Shown: in pieces, positions 26,436 to 34,537 of the stretch
Numbering within the stretch: the stretch's first letter is position 1
Layout of the letters: every line of letters starts with the position of its first letter
Assembly (NCBI RefSeq): GCF_026719705.1
Contig: NZ_JAPPRR010000001.1
Span: forward strand, 1,403,255 to 1,467,254
DNA: 64,000 bases
From: Pseudokordiimonas caeni
Lineage (GTDB): Bacteria; Pseudomonadota; Alphaproteobacteria; Sphingomonadales; Kordiimonadaceae
Direction: 5' to 3'
Translations under genes and position numbers: made by a program
Notes under the pieces: generated by a model
Told to the model about the DNA's origin: nothing
Seen by the model: only the letters and a program-made list of their open reading frames with translations
The model's database searches: none

Positions 26436-27163
26436 AACTTCCGGGTCTCCAGGTCCTTCTGGCGGCGGCGCTGATCCTTCTCGGCGGTTTTGCCAGCTGG
26501 AGGCTGACACCCACCGAGATGACCCCCATCCTGAAGGACGGGCTGAAGATCGAGGACATTCTGCCCGAGACCTTCGGTGAATGGACCGTGGACGAACGGA
26601 TCGAGGCGGTACGCCCCTTGGAGCAAAGCACGCTCGCCGATGCGATTTACGACCAGTCGGTCACCAAGGGCTACCGCAATGCCGAGGGCGATCTTGTGAT
26701 GGTACTGATCGCCTATGGCGCCAACCAGAGCGACACGTTGCAGCTGCACCGGCCGGATGTTTGCTATATCGCGAACGGCTTCCGGATTACCTCGAATTTC
26801 CGGAAGGACGTGGACCTGAAGGTGCCGGGATACGATGTAGTCCTGCCCTCGGTGCGCATGATGACGATCAATGGACAGCGCTATGAGCCCGTGACCTTCT
26901 GGACGCGCGTGGGCGATGCCATCCCGGTCAAGACGCTGGAGCGGCAATGGGAAAAACTGAAATATGGCCTCAGTGGCCGTATCCCGGACGGCCTTCTGGT
27001 GCGCATTTCCACTATTTCGCGTGACGAAGAATCCGCTTATGATCTGCACGATCAGTTTGCACGGGATCTTCTCGCGGCCCTGCCGGCCAACGCGCTGCCA
27101 TTATTCATCGGTGCACAAGGCGAAGAGCTCGATCTTTCCGGGCTCCGCGCAGCCGAGAAATAA
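26405..27163 (+). CDS. epsI: EpsI family exosortase-associated protein
   Basis: A 252-residue protein with one N-terminal span (LQVLLAAALILLGGFASW) and a periplasmic EpsI domain. The diagnostic segment LHRPDVCYIANGFRI is present. EpsI proteins are found next to, or fused with, exosortases and are needed for exopolysaccharide production in some species; their chemistry is not known. The gene starts at GTG 26405 with GGAGG six bases upstream and overlaps the exosortase gene by 31 bases, so their synthesis is tightly linked. Confidence 0.88.
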   Translation: MDSIAEKSGVKLPGLQVLLAAALILLGGFASWRLTPTEMTPILKDGLKIEDILPETFGEWTVDERIEAVRPLEQSTLADAIYDQSVTKGYRNAEGDLVMVLIAYGANQSDTLQLHRPDVCYIANGFRITSNFRKDVDLKVPGYDVVLPSVRMMTINGQRYEPVTFWTRVGDAIPVKTLERQWEKLKYGLSGRIPDGLLVRISTISRDEESAYDLHDQFARDLLAALPANALPLFIGAQGEELDLSGLRAAEK

Positions 27164-27212
27164 CGTTCCGAGCATCCAATTGAATGAACGACCAAGATTT
27201 GGGGGATAGGTG

Positions 27213-28241
27213 ATGGGCTGGGCCACACAAAAGAACAATCTGACCAAGGCGGCTGCAATCGCATCCGTGCTGGTTCTCGCGGCCTGTGGCGGCGGTGACG
27301 ATAAAGCCGAAAGCGGTGGCGGCGCACCGGAAGCTGCCAAAGAAGGCGGCGAACAAACCCCTTCGAGTCAGGTCGTTGCGAACGTAAACGGTGAGGAAGT
27401 CACCATCCACGAACTGAACAGCGAACTTTCGCGGATCAATATCCCGGCCGATGCCGACCGTCAGGCTATTGAGGAAAATGTCCTGCGCGCCATCGTGAAC
27501 CGCAAGGTCCTGGAACAGAAAGCGGTGGGGGCTGGACTTGACCGCGTACCCGGTGTGATCGCCGAAATCCGCCGTTCGCGCTCGACACTTCTGGCGCAGG
27601 CCTATATGCGGTCGCAGGCGTCGGGGGCACAAACCGTTAGTCGCCAGGAAGCCGAGAAATTCATTCTCGACAATCCGAACCTTTTTGCCAACCGCACCTA
27701 TTATATCTTCGATGCCATCCTCGCGCCGAGCGATGCCCTGCCCGAAGAGAAAAAAGACGCGTTTGAAGCCCTTGGCAATCTCGATGAGATCGAGCGCCAG
27801 CTCAGCAATTCGCAGATCAACAACCAGCGCAAGCCCTACACCGCCTTCTCGGAAACCATTCCTTCGGCGATGCAGGAAAAGCTGCCAGAACTGATGCGTG
27901 ACCGCACCGTTTTCTTCGTCGTGCAAGGGCCGCGTACCATGATCACCCAGTTTCAGGAAAGCCGTCCGGCTTCGCTGACCGGTGAAGACGCCCTGCGCGT
28001 TGCTACCCGCATGCTGCAAGGCCGCAACAACCGCGAAACCATGATGAAGGTGCAGTCGGAAGCACTTGAACAGGCCACTGTCAGCTTCTCCGGCAAGTTT
28101 GCCTCGATGACCAAGAACCCGCCAAATCTAGTGGACGGTAAACTGCAGCGCGAGATCGATTCGAGCGTACAGCAGCCGGACGCCGGAACTGGTGCGGACG
28201 GTGATACGGATGAAGCAGGTGGCCCCGGCAGCCTTTATTGA
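27213..28241 (+). CDS. epsD: EpsD-type peptidyl-prolyl cis-trans isomerase lipoprotein
   Basis: A 342-residue SurA-like protein. The N-terminus carries a lipobox (VLVLAACGGG), so the mature protein is attached to a membrane on the periplasmic side. A Gly/Glu-rich linker follows, then an N-terminal chaperone-like helical region (ANVNGEEVTIHELNSEL) and a parvulin-like domain that is poorly conserved. Proteins of this group are encoded in exosortase-linked exopolysaccharide loci and probably fold export components. I start at ATG 27213 with GGGGGA six bases upstream; a GTG at 27210 is also in frame. The C-terminus is acidic and disordered. A terminator follows. Confidence 0.85.
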   Translation: MGWATQKNNLTKAAAIASVLVLAACGGGDDKAESGGGAPEAAKEGGEQTPSSQVVANVNGEEVTIHELNSELSRINIPADADRQAIEENVLRAIVNRKVLEQKAVGAGLDRVPGVIAEIRRSRSTLLAQAYMRSQASGAQTVSRQEAEKFILDNPNLFANRTYYIFDAILAPSDALPEEKKDAFEALGNLDEIERQLSNSQINNQRKPYTAFSETIPSAMQEKLPELMRDRTVFFVVQGPRTMITQFQESRPASLTGEDALRVATRMLQGRNNRETMMKVQSEALEQATVSFSGKFASMTKNPPNLVDGKLQREIDSSVQQPDAGTGADGDTDEAGGPGSLY

Positions 28242-28284
28242 GGTGTGACGGGAAGCCCGCACCATCCCCTGCAATAGCAATTCC

Positions 28285-28316
28285 AACGATGCCCGGTCTT
28301 GGGCATCGTTTCATTT
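28285..28316 (+). terminator. Rho-independent terminator after epsD
   Basis: AACGATGCCC (28285-28294) and GGGCATCGTT (28301-28310) form a perfect 10-bp stem with a six-base loop, followed by TCATTTC. It would end or attenuate the export-and-sorting transcript 44 bases after epsD and just before the pyruvyl transferase gene. Confidence 0.7.
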
Positions 28317-28333
28317 CAAGGCGATTGAGATCG

Positions 28334-29542
28334 ATGACGACCGCTGCCGTTTCCCAACCTTGCCTGAATGTCGGGCTTTTCTGGCACTCGATCAATTCCG
28401 ACAATCTCGGGATCGGCGCGCTGACTGTATCGAACATTGCGCTGGTGCGGGAAGCCGCACGGCAAGCTGGTTACGCAGTCCGCTTCACGATCTTCGGTTA
28501 CCTCGACAAGCGCACCCCCTATGTGGGCGGTGACGATATTGAATTCGTCGCGCTGAACGGTAAGCGCATCGCCCTGCCATGGTCCGACCTGCAAGGAAAG
28601 ATCGCCGCCTGCGACCTGATGCTTGATATCGGTGGCGGCGACAGCTTTGCCAGCATCTATGGCGGCAAGCGGCTGACCTTCCTGTTGCTTTCAAAGATCC
28701 GCACCCTGCTCGCCGGTGTGCCGCTGATCATGTCGCCCCAGACGCTTGGGCCTTTCGATGGCTGGCTTGGCCGCACGGCTGCGAGCCTCGTGCTGAAGGG
28801 ATGCCACACCGTTTACACGCGCGATGCGCTCTCGGAAGCCTATTTCCGGGAGGCTATGGGCGGTAAGCTAGGGAAAATCAGGCTCACCACCGATGTCGCC
28901 TTCGCCCTGCCCTTCGATGTGCCAAAGGCGAACACCAGCGGCAAACCGAAAGTCGGCCTCAACCCGTCCGGGCTCATGTTCAGCGGCGGCTACGGCAAAA
29001 AAAACGATTACAAGCTGACGCTGCCATTCGATCAACTGATGCACCGCCTGATCGGCCATTTCCGCGACAAGGGCTGCGAAGTGCATCTGATCGGCCATGT
29101 CAATTCGCTGACCCTGCCGGTGGATGACGACTATCATGTATGCGAGCAACTGAAGGCCGAATATCCGGATTGCGTGCTCGCACCCAACTTTGCATCACCC
29201 TCTGAAGCCAAATCCTATATTGCCGGGCTCGATTTCTTCACCGGTGCCCGTATGCATGCCTGTATCGCCGCAGCCTCCGCCGGTATTGCCGTTGTGCCAC
29301 TTGCCTACAGCCGCAAGTTCGAGGGCCTTTTTGGTACGCTCGGCTACACGCGGACGCTCGATTGCCGTACCAGCACGCTCGACGATGCCTTTGACCGGAT
29401 CGTGAAGGCCTTCGAGGACCGCGACACCCTGAAAGCAGAGGCCGGCCAGCTCGCTGCCGTTTCGCGCGAACGCCTGAAGGTTTACACCGACGGCATCGCC
29501 GATACGATGCGACAAGTGATGGCCACCCGCAAAGCCGGATAA
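28334..29542 (+). CDS. Polysaccharide pyruvyl transferase family protein
   Basis: A 402-residue cytosolic transferase predicted to add a pyruvate ketal from phosphoenolpyruvate to a sugar of the repeat unit. The N-terminal NLGIGALTVSNIAL, the glycine-rich DIGGGDSFASIYGGKRL and the C-terminal DFFTGARMHACIAA match the pyruvyl transferase family. ATG 28334 is chosen because the family alignment starts there; an upstream in-frame ATG at 28238 would place unconserved residues over the terminator. It lies one base before the FrhB-like gene, and the two families often occur together. Confidence 0.88.
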   Translation: MTTAAVSQPCLNVGLFWHSINSDNLGIGALTVSNIALVREAARQAGYAVRFTIFGYLDKRTPYVGGDDIEFVALNGKRIALPWSDLQGKIAACDLMLDIGGGDSFASIYGGKRLTFLLLSKIRTLLAGVPLIMSPQTLGPFDGWLGRTAASLVLKGCHTVYTRDALSEAYFREAMGGKLGKIRLTTDVAFALPFDVPKANTSGKPKVGLNPSGLMFSGGYGKKNDYKLTLPFDQLMHRLIGHFRDKGCEVHLIGHVNSLTLPVDDDYHVCEQLKAEYPDCVLAPNFASPSEAKSYIAGLDFFTGARMHACIAAASAGIAVVPLAYSRKFEGLFGTLGYTRTLDCRTSTLDDAFDRIVKAFEDRDTLKAEAGQLAAVSRERLKVYTDGIADTMRQVMATRKAG

Positions 29543-29543
29543 A

Positions 29544-30758
29544 ATGACCCAGACGCTGACCTCCATCCTGAAGCGGAACCTGTGCGCGGGCTGCGGCCTC
29601 TGCGAGAGCCTTGGTGCATCCGAAGGCATCCGCATGGATTATGATGCCAAGGGCTTCCTGCGTCCGCAGTTCAGTGGCCCGATTTCTAAAGCACTTGATG
29701 AACAGATCGGCCGCCTCTGCCCCGGCGCTAATCTTGATATGCAGGTGCCGGCTGCCGAGCAGACGATCCTCTGGGGCCCGATTCGTACAGCATGGACCGG
29801 TTATTCAACGCGCGAGGACTTGCGCCACCGCGCGTCCTCAGGCGGTGCGCTGTCGGGCATGCTGATGCATCTCCTGACCTCCGGCAAAGCCGACTGCGTG
29901 ATACAAATCACCGCATCGGCCACACACCCGACGCGCAACCAGATGGTCATCAGCCGCAGCAGCCAGGAAGTACATGAAGCCGCCGGCTCGCGCTATGCCC
30001 CGTCGGCGCCGCTTGCCGATATCGTGCGCATCCTCGAGGACGGCGAACGTGTCGTCTTTGTCGGCAAGCCTTGCGATGTGGCGGGGCTGACCAACCTCCT
30101 GCGGGACAAGCCGGATCTTGCCCGGAACCTTGTCGCCAAGATCTCCTTCATGTGCGGTGGCATCCCGAGCCAGACGGGCACGGCAGAAATCCTGAAACGC
30201 CTTGGCATGGCCGACAAGGAAATCGCCAGCTTCCGCTTCCGCGGCGATGGCTGGCCGGGCGGCGTGAAGGCCGTGGCGACGACCGGCGAGGTCGGCACCA
30301 TGAGCTATCCGGATTCGTGGGGCGGCATTCTGAGCGGCCGGGTGCAGTTCCGCTGCAAGATCTGCCCGGATGGCACCGGCGGTTTTGCCGATCTGGTCTT
30401 TGCCGATGCATGGCACGGCGATGATCGCGGCTATCCGAGCTTTGTCGAAGCCGAAGGTCGCAGCATGATCCTGGCCCGCACCCCTCTTGGCGAAGCCCTG
30501 CTCGCCGATGGTATCGCAGCCGGCGATATTGTCGCCGACCCGCTTGACCCCGCCGAGATCGCAGGCATGCAGCCCTCGCAGGCGAACCGCAAGCGGCTGG
30601 TGACCTCGCGCCTTGCTGCCATGACCCTGTTCGGCCGCGCCAGGCCGCGCTACAGGGGCCTGCGCCTTGGCGAAGCCTCATCGCAAGCACCGCTCAAGCT
30701 GCGGCTTCATAATTTCCTCGGCCTCGTACGTCGGCTATGGCGCGGCACCGAAGGTTGA
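29544..30758 (+). CDS. Coenzyme F420 hydrogenase/dehydrogenase beta-subunit (FrhB)-like iron-sulfur protein
   Basis: A 404-residue protein. The N-terminus holds a cysteine set for an iron-sulfur cluster (LCAGCGLCESLG), and further cysteines occur at GKPCDVAG, FMCGG and FRCKICPDGTGG. The segment HRASSGGALSGMLMHLL is typical of the FrhB N-terminal domain. Bacterial relatives next to pyruvyl transferases are found in exopolysaccharide clusters and are thought to act in redox steps of glycan decoration; the actual cofactor here (FAD or F420) and substrate are unknown. It is the last gene of this operon, before a bidirectional terminator. Confidence 0.85.
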   Translation: MTQTLTSILKRNLCAGCGLCESLGASEGIRMDYDAKGFLRPQFSGPISKALDEQIGRLCPGANLDMQVPAAEQTILWGPIRTAWTGYSTREDLRHRASSGGALSGMLMHLLTSGKADCVIQITASATHPTRNQMVISRSSQEVHEAAGSRYAPSAPLADIVRILEDGERVVFVGKPCDVAGLTNLLRDKPDLARNLVAKISFMCGGIPSQTGTAEILKRLGMADKEIASFRFRGDGWPGGVKAVATTGEVGTMSYPDSWGGILSGRVQFRCKICPDGTGGFADLVFADAWHGDDRGYPSFVEAEGRSMILARTPLGEALLADGIAAGDIVADPLDPAEIAGMQPSQANRKRLVTSRLAAMTLFGRARPRYRGLRLGEASSQAPLKLRLHNFLGLVRRLWRGTEG

Positions 30759-30781
30759 TCCGAGTACAAAACGCGCAACGA

Positions 30782-30810
30782 AAAAGGGCTCCCGTTCGGG
30801 AGCCCTTTTC
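30782..30810. terminator. Bidirectional rho-independent terminator
   Basis: AAAAGGGCTCCC and GGGAGCCCTTTT form a perfect stem around a four-base loop, with A-run and T-run on either side, so it works on both strands. It serves the FrhB-like gene and the convergent PEP-CTERM gene. Confidence 0.88.
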
Positions 30811-30833
30811 TTGCCGGCTATCGGTGAAACCGA

Positions 30834-31517
30834 TCAGGCAACCGAAACGCTGGTGCGCTCGCGGCGGCGGGCAGCGATGCCCACGAGGCCGAAGCCCATG
30901 ATCATCATCAGCCAGGTGGCCGGCTCCGGAACGGCAGCGATGAATTTGGCGAGGATCACAAGATCGTCGTGGTTATCGTCAACGTCAGCGCCGTTGTCAT
31001 CGAAGGCGAAGATCAGGCTGGTGTGGCCATTGAGGTCATTCACGCCACCGATGTGGTAGATGCCGAATTCCTGCGCGCCGAGGCCCGTGTTCTTCACGCC
31101 CTGAACCGAGTCAAACTGGAAGATCGAGCCGTTGAGCGCGGTTGCAGCACCAACGCCGAACGAACCGAGCCAGGTGTTGGTCCAGCCCTGCCAGGCGACG
31201 TTCGACTGGCCGGCGTTTTCCTGGAACAGCTGCTCGCCATTTACCGAGAAGGAGTTGCGGTAAGCACTTTCGGCACCGAGCAGGTAGAAGTGGAAGCTGC
31301 CAGCCGTGGTGGTTTCGAGCGTCGCACCCTGAACGAGGTTATCGAAACCGGCGTCGAGCAGTTTGCTCTCGAACCAGTTTTTCGGAATGTCGTTGCCGGT
31401 TTGCTCGCCATCGAAATCGTAATATTCGGTCGAACCATCAACTACGATGTTCACTGCTGCCTGCGACGGGAAGGTCAGGCCAGCGGCGAGAAGAATAGCA
31501 CCAAAGAGCTTTTTCAT
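30834..31517 (-). CDS. PEP-CTERM sorting domain protein
   Basis: A 227-residue secreted protein and the only visible exosortase substrate. The signal peptide is LFGAILLAAGLTFPSQAA. The mature part is rich in Gly, Asn and Asp with a DDNGADVDDNHDDLVI segment reminiscent of DUF4114-like surface proteins. The C-terminus is a complete tripartite sorting signal: VPEPATW, a hydrophobic helix (LMMIMGFGLVGIA) and the basic tail ARRRER. The motif is the PEPxxW type typical of sphingomonad-like alphaproteobacteria. I start at ATG 31517, where GGGAG lies upstream, instead of a longer frame reaching 31634. It lies directly beside the exosortase locus. Confidence 0.9.
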   Translation of the reverse strand: MKKLFGAILLAAGLTFPSQAAVNIVVDGSTEYYDFDGEQTGNDIPKNWFESKLLDAGFDNLVQGATLETTTAGSFHFYLLGAESAYRNSFSVNGEQLFQENAGQSNVAWQGWTNTWLGSFGVGAATALNGSIFQFDSVQGVKNTGLGAQEFGIYHIGGVNDLNGHTSLIFAFDDNGADVDDNHDDLVILAKFIAAVPEPATWLMMIMGFGLVGIAARRRERTSVSVA

Positions 31518-31622
31518 TTTCGTCTCCCTGAACGCCCCCTGCAGGGAAGCGCCTGTTTCATTTGAGTAATCTGCAGAGGCATTTGCCCCTGCCGGTTCGG
31601 GGCTTTCCTTAGCGGGTGAAAA

Positions 31623-31639
31623 AACACTTAACAAGTGTT
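31623..31639. promoter_or_regulatory. Inverted repeat upstream of the PEP-CTERM gene
   Basis: AACACTTAACAAGTGTT consists of two perfect 7-bp arms with a three-base centre, about 106 bases before the PEP-CTERM start. It has the form of a dimeric repressor or activator site. The same stretch also contains TTAA-N6-TTAA, one base short of the CtrA spacing. Confidence 0.4.
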
Positions 31640-31830
31640 AATCATATTTTATTGCAATTTTAACTATCGGCGGCAGAGGAAAAGGGTGAAGGACAGCAAT
31701 TCCGTATCAAACTGAAACGCCCCAGACCCATTTTGATACAGTCGGCTGCGCTAAAGCGCCGATGGTGTCAACGGGCATTTGACGCCGGTCACGCCGATTC
31801 CTTCGTGGCCGAATACATCGATTTTTATAG

Positions 31831-31845
31831 TTAACCTCAATTTAA
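31831..31845 (+). promoter_or_regulatory. CtrA-type box (TTAA-N7-TTAA)
   Basis: TTAACCTCAATTTAAC matches the alphaproteobacterial CtrA consensus exactly in both half sites and in spacing. It lies about 105 bases upstream of the AAA+ ATPase start, within an AT-rich intergenic region, which is where functional CtrA sites are found. Confidence 0.55.
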
Positions 31846-31949
31846 CATAAAGATCACAGGCTCATCCCCGACACGGTCGCGCAAAGACTTGAAAAGCTTT
31901 GTCAGGCATGCGACTTGATGAAAGTGAATTGAGGCGGGAGATATCAGAC

Positions 31950-33491
31950 GTGGGATTGTTTTCGAGCAGGCGGCGAAAAACCGGTAACACCACACCGGAG
32001 TCCCCCGAAACCAAGAAAAATCAGGCTTCCGGCCCCGATGCCCCGATCCCCGGGCTCCCGCCGCGCCGCACCCTGCTGCGCGACAGTGACGGGCTGCCCC
32101 CGAAGCCCTCGACAGCAGCCGCGCCCCGCCCGGCACCGCGCAGCAGCGGCATGCCTTTCATGGATATGGGCCAGCAAGTTGCAAAACCCGGTACCGCCCA
32201 GACGGAATCTGCCGACACCTCCCCGATCGACCGCGACATTCACAAGATCCGGTTCCGCACGCTGGCATCCGACCGCCCCAACAAGAATGCGGTAGAAGAC
32301 AGCCCGTTCGAGCGCGCCCGCCTTTTGCTGCGCGAAGTTTTCGCGCCAAGTGCGCCGGTTCTGGATAAAAACCATTTCGCCGGCCGCACCAATGAACTTC
32401 GCCGCGCCATCTCGGCGATCGAGAACGAGCGCATGCACCTGATCATTTACGGCAAGCGCGGGTGGGGGAAAACGAGCTTCACGAACACGCTGTGTATGAT
32501 CGCCGAAGAAGCGGGATACGCCGTTTGCCGGGCATCGTGCTCCAATGCCACGACGTTCGAGGGCATTTTCCGCGATTTCCTGCGCCAGATTCCGCTGCTG
32601 CACGACCGTACCTTCCTCGCCAGCCATGGCGCCGACCAGTCCCACCTCGGGTTCGATACGCTGCTGCCTGAGGGCAGTTTCTCGCCGAAGGAACTGACGG
32701 ATGTGCTATCGCGGCTCTCCACCACCCGCGTCATTTTCGTGTTTGACGAATTCGACCGCGCGGACGAGCACAAGCTGCGCCGCCCGATTGCAGATACGAT
32801 CAAGAGCTTCTCTGACCGTTCCGTCCGCGCCACGCTCATTATCGTCGGTGTTGCCGATACGCTTGATGACCTTCTTGGCTACCATGAATCGATCGAGCGG
32901 AACGTCACCGGGCTGCCGATGCGACTGTTGTCATCTGGCGAGTTCGAGGAACTGATTTCCATCGGCGAAACGGTTTCGGGCGTTTCCTTCCCGCTTGCGG
33001 TGCGCGACCGGATTTCGAACCTGTCGAGGCAGATACCCTATTTCACCCGCCTCCTTTGCCTGCATGCGGCCCAAAGCGCGCTCGAAGACCAGCGCTGGGA
33101 AGTGCGCAACAGCGATGTTGATTATGCGGTTGAAAAGGCCCTTGATGACACCGCAACCCTGATCGACCGCAATCACCGCCGCCTGATCGACGAAACGGAA
33201 ACCGGCCCGGCCAAGGACTTCTTCCACTGCCTGGCTTCCGTTTCCACGAACGACGAAGGCGACTTCACCATGGATTCGCTGGTGGTCGAGTACGAAGCCA
33301 CCACCAAGACGCATATCTCGAAGCTTTCGATCGGTAGCAAGCTTTCGCTGCTCGCGCGTCCGGGCATTGACTTCCTGACGAAGCACGAAGACGACAACAA
33401 GATCAAATACCGGCTGCACGACCCGATGACGGGCTTCTACCTGCGCCTCATCCAGGACCGCAACCAGACCGGCCAAGTCAAGAAAAGTTGA
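31950..33491 (+). CDS. AAA+ ATPase (Orc1/KAP-like) of the exopolysaccharide locus
   Basis: A 513-residue protein. The first 110 residues are Pro/Ser/Arg-rich and probably disordered. An AAA domain follows: FAGRTNELRRAI, Walker A IYGKRGWGKTSFTNTL, Walker B VIFVFDEFDRADE and a sensor segment LIIVGVADTLDDLL. The C-terminal third looks helical and may be a winged-helix domain. I prefer GTG 31950, which has GGGAG nine bases upstream; ATG 31908 is in frame but poorly placed. ATPases of related architecture accompany exosortase loci (the ExeA-like PEP-CTERM ATPase), though this one is not a clear member. Its role is unknown. A terminator follows at 33504. Confidence 0.78.
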   Translation: MGLFSSRRRKTGNTTPESPETKKNQASGPDAPIPGLPPRRTLLRDSDGLPPKPSTAAAPRPAPRSSGMPFMDMGQQVAKPGTAQTESADTSPIDRDIHKIRFRTLASDRPNKNAVEDSPFERARLLLREVFAPSAPVLDKNHFAGRTNELRRAISAIENERMHLIIYGKRGWGKTSFTNTLCMIAEEAGYAVCRASCSNATTFEGIFRDFLRQIPLLHDRTFLASHGADQSHLGFDTLLPEGSFSPKELTDVLSRLSTTRVIFVFDEFDRADEHKLRRPIADTIKSFSDRSVRATLIIVGVADTLDDLLGYHESIERNVTGLPMRLLSSGEFEELISIGETVSGVSFPLAVRDRISNLSRQIPYFTRLLCLHAAQSALEDQRWEVRNSDVDYAVEKALDDTATLIDRNHRRLIDETETGPAKDFFHCLASVSTNDEGDFTMDSLVVEYEATTKTHISKLSIGSKLSLLARPGIDFLTKHEDDNKIKYRLHDPMTGFYLRLIQDRNQTGQVKKS

Positions 33492-33503
33492 AAAGCTAAA
33501 GGC

Positions 33504-33531
33504 CCCCGTCAGGATTGGACGGGGGGTTTTC
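33504..33531 (+). terminator. Terminator between the ATPase and the convergent transferase gene
   Basis: CCCCCGTC and GACGGGGG form an 8-bp stem with a seven-base loop, followed by GTTTTCC. It lies inside the 3' end of the convergent glycosyltransferase gene, so it is shared coding and terminator sequence. Confidence 0.65.
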
Positions 33532-34516
33532 CCTCCAGGAAACCTTCGATGAAGCGTGCATAGGCGTTGGGGTCAATCTCCACCGACTTGCCCTTGCCTT
33601 CACGTGCAGCCTTGATCGCCTCGCGGAGACTATCCACGTCGCGCGCCTCGAACACCAGCCCCTGATCGCGAAAGGCGCCGACGAGCTCGAACTGATGATC
33701 GTCGTAATGCTCGCCCAAGTCATGCCGGCGCGGCATGGCGATCACGGCGCAGCCGGCTCGGATCGCGCCGAGCATCGAGCCCGAGCCACCATGCACGATG
33801 GCGATGCCGCTTTCCTTCAAGTGACGATCCATATCATCCTGCGGCAGGGTCTTGTGGACCTCGATCCCCTCAGGCGCGATGTCGCTTTCGCCGGTTTGCG
33901 CCACCACCGTCTCGGTGATCACGCCTTCCTGCATCAACTGGTGCACCGAATTGATCATCCGGTCGAACGGCAACACGGTGCCAACGGTCGCAAACAGCTT
34001 GTGCGCCTTGGCGTGGGCCGGCGCCTCCGACTGGCAGAAGGGATTGCAGTAAACGGCTTTGGGGTGCTGCGACACAAGCCCCGGCCACTGCACGAGATAA
34101 AGGTCAGCAAAGCGAGCCGACAGCTTGCCGAACATGGAGATGCTCTCCACGCGGGCAATCGATTCGATATAGATCACCTTGCGGCGCGTCGCCCATGCCA
34201 GCACCAGCGTGAAGAAGGCTGCCCCTGCCCCGGTACTGATCACCACGTCCGGCCGCATCACGATGAAATGCCAGATCGACGCAAAGAAATTGCTGATCCC
34301 GGCCCATGCAAACTTCAGAAAGCCGTCGGTCTCGCGCTGGCCGAAGGCGAAGTGCGGCACAAAACGGGCCGGATGATCCTTTGCAAGGCTGAGCCCCAGG
34401 GGCGTCGCCTCCGTCAGGAAATAATAGTCATGCTTGCGGGCAAAGGGGAGCATCTGCACCAGCTGCCGGAGATGACCGCCGCCAGAGGCAGCAAGGCACA
34501 CACGCAGTTTCTTCAT
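33509..34516 (-). CDS. Fused PssD/PssE-type (Alg14-Alg13-like) glycosyltransferase
   Basis: A 335-residue protein in which two normally separate subunits are joined. The N-terminal half (CLAASGGGHLRQLVQMLP, DVVISTGAGAAFFTLVLAW, KVIYIESIARV) is the PssD/Alg14 membrane-binding part. The C-terminal half (FATVGTVLPFDRMINSVHQL, GIAIVHGGSGSMLGAIRAGC, PRRHDLGEHYDDHQ) is the PssE/Alg13 GT28-type catalytic part. In rhizobial pss loci the pair adds glucuronic acid to the lipid-linked glucose as the second step. A similar early step is likely here. It is followed upstream on the same strand by the small membrane protein gene. Confidence 0.88.
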   Translation of the reverse strand: MKKLRVCLAASGGGHLRQLVQMLPFARKHDYYFLTEATPLGLSLAKDHPARFVPHFAFGQRETDGFLKFAWAGISNFFASIWHFIVMRPDVVISTGAGAAFFTLVLAWATRRKVIYIESIARVESISMFGKLSARFADLYLVQWPGLVSQHPKAVYCNPFCQSEAPAHAKAHKLFATVGTVLPFDRMINSVHQLMQEGVITETVVAQTGESDIAPEGIEVHKTLPQDDMDRHLKESGIAIVHGGSGSMLGAIRAGCAVIAMPRRHDLGEHYDDHQFELVGAFRDQGLVFEARDVDSLREAIKAAREGKGKSVEIDPNAYARFIEGFLEGKPPVQS

Positions 34517-34537
34517 AAGGAGAGGTCCGCCTGATAA

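Larger units (their letters stand above)
31518..31949. other. AT-rich divergent regulatory region
   Basis: This 432-base region separates the PEP-CTERM gene from the AAA+ ATPase gene. It is much AT-richer than the coding DNA around it. It contains a perfect 7-bp inverted repeat (31623-31639) on the PEP-CTERM side and a perfect CtrA-type box (31831-31845) on the ATPase side. I see no small open frame with a ribosome site. Confidence 0.6.
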
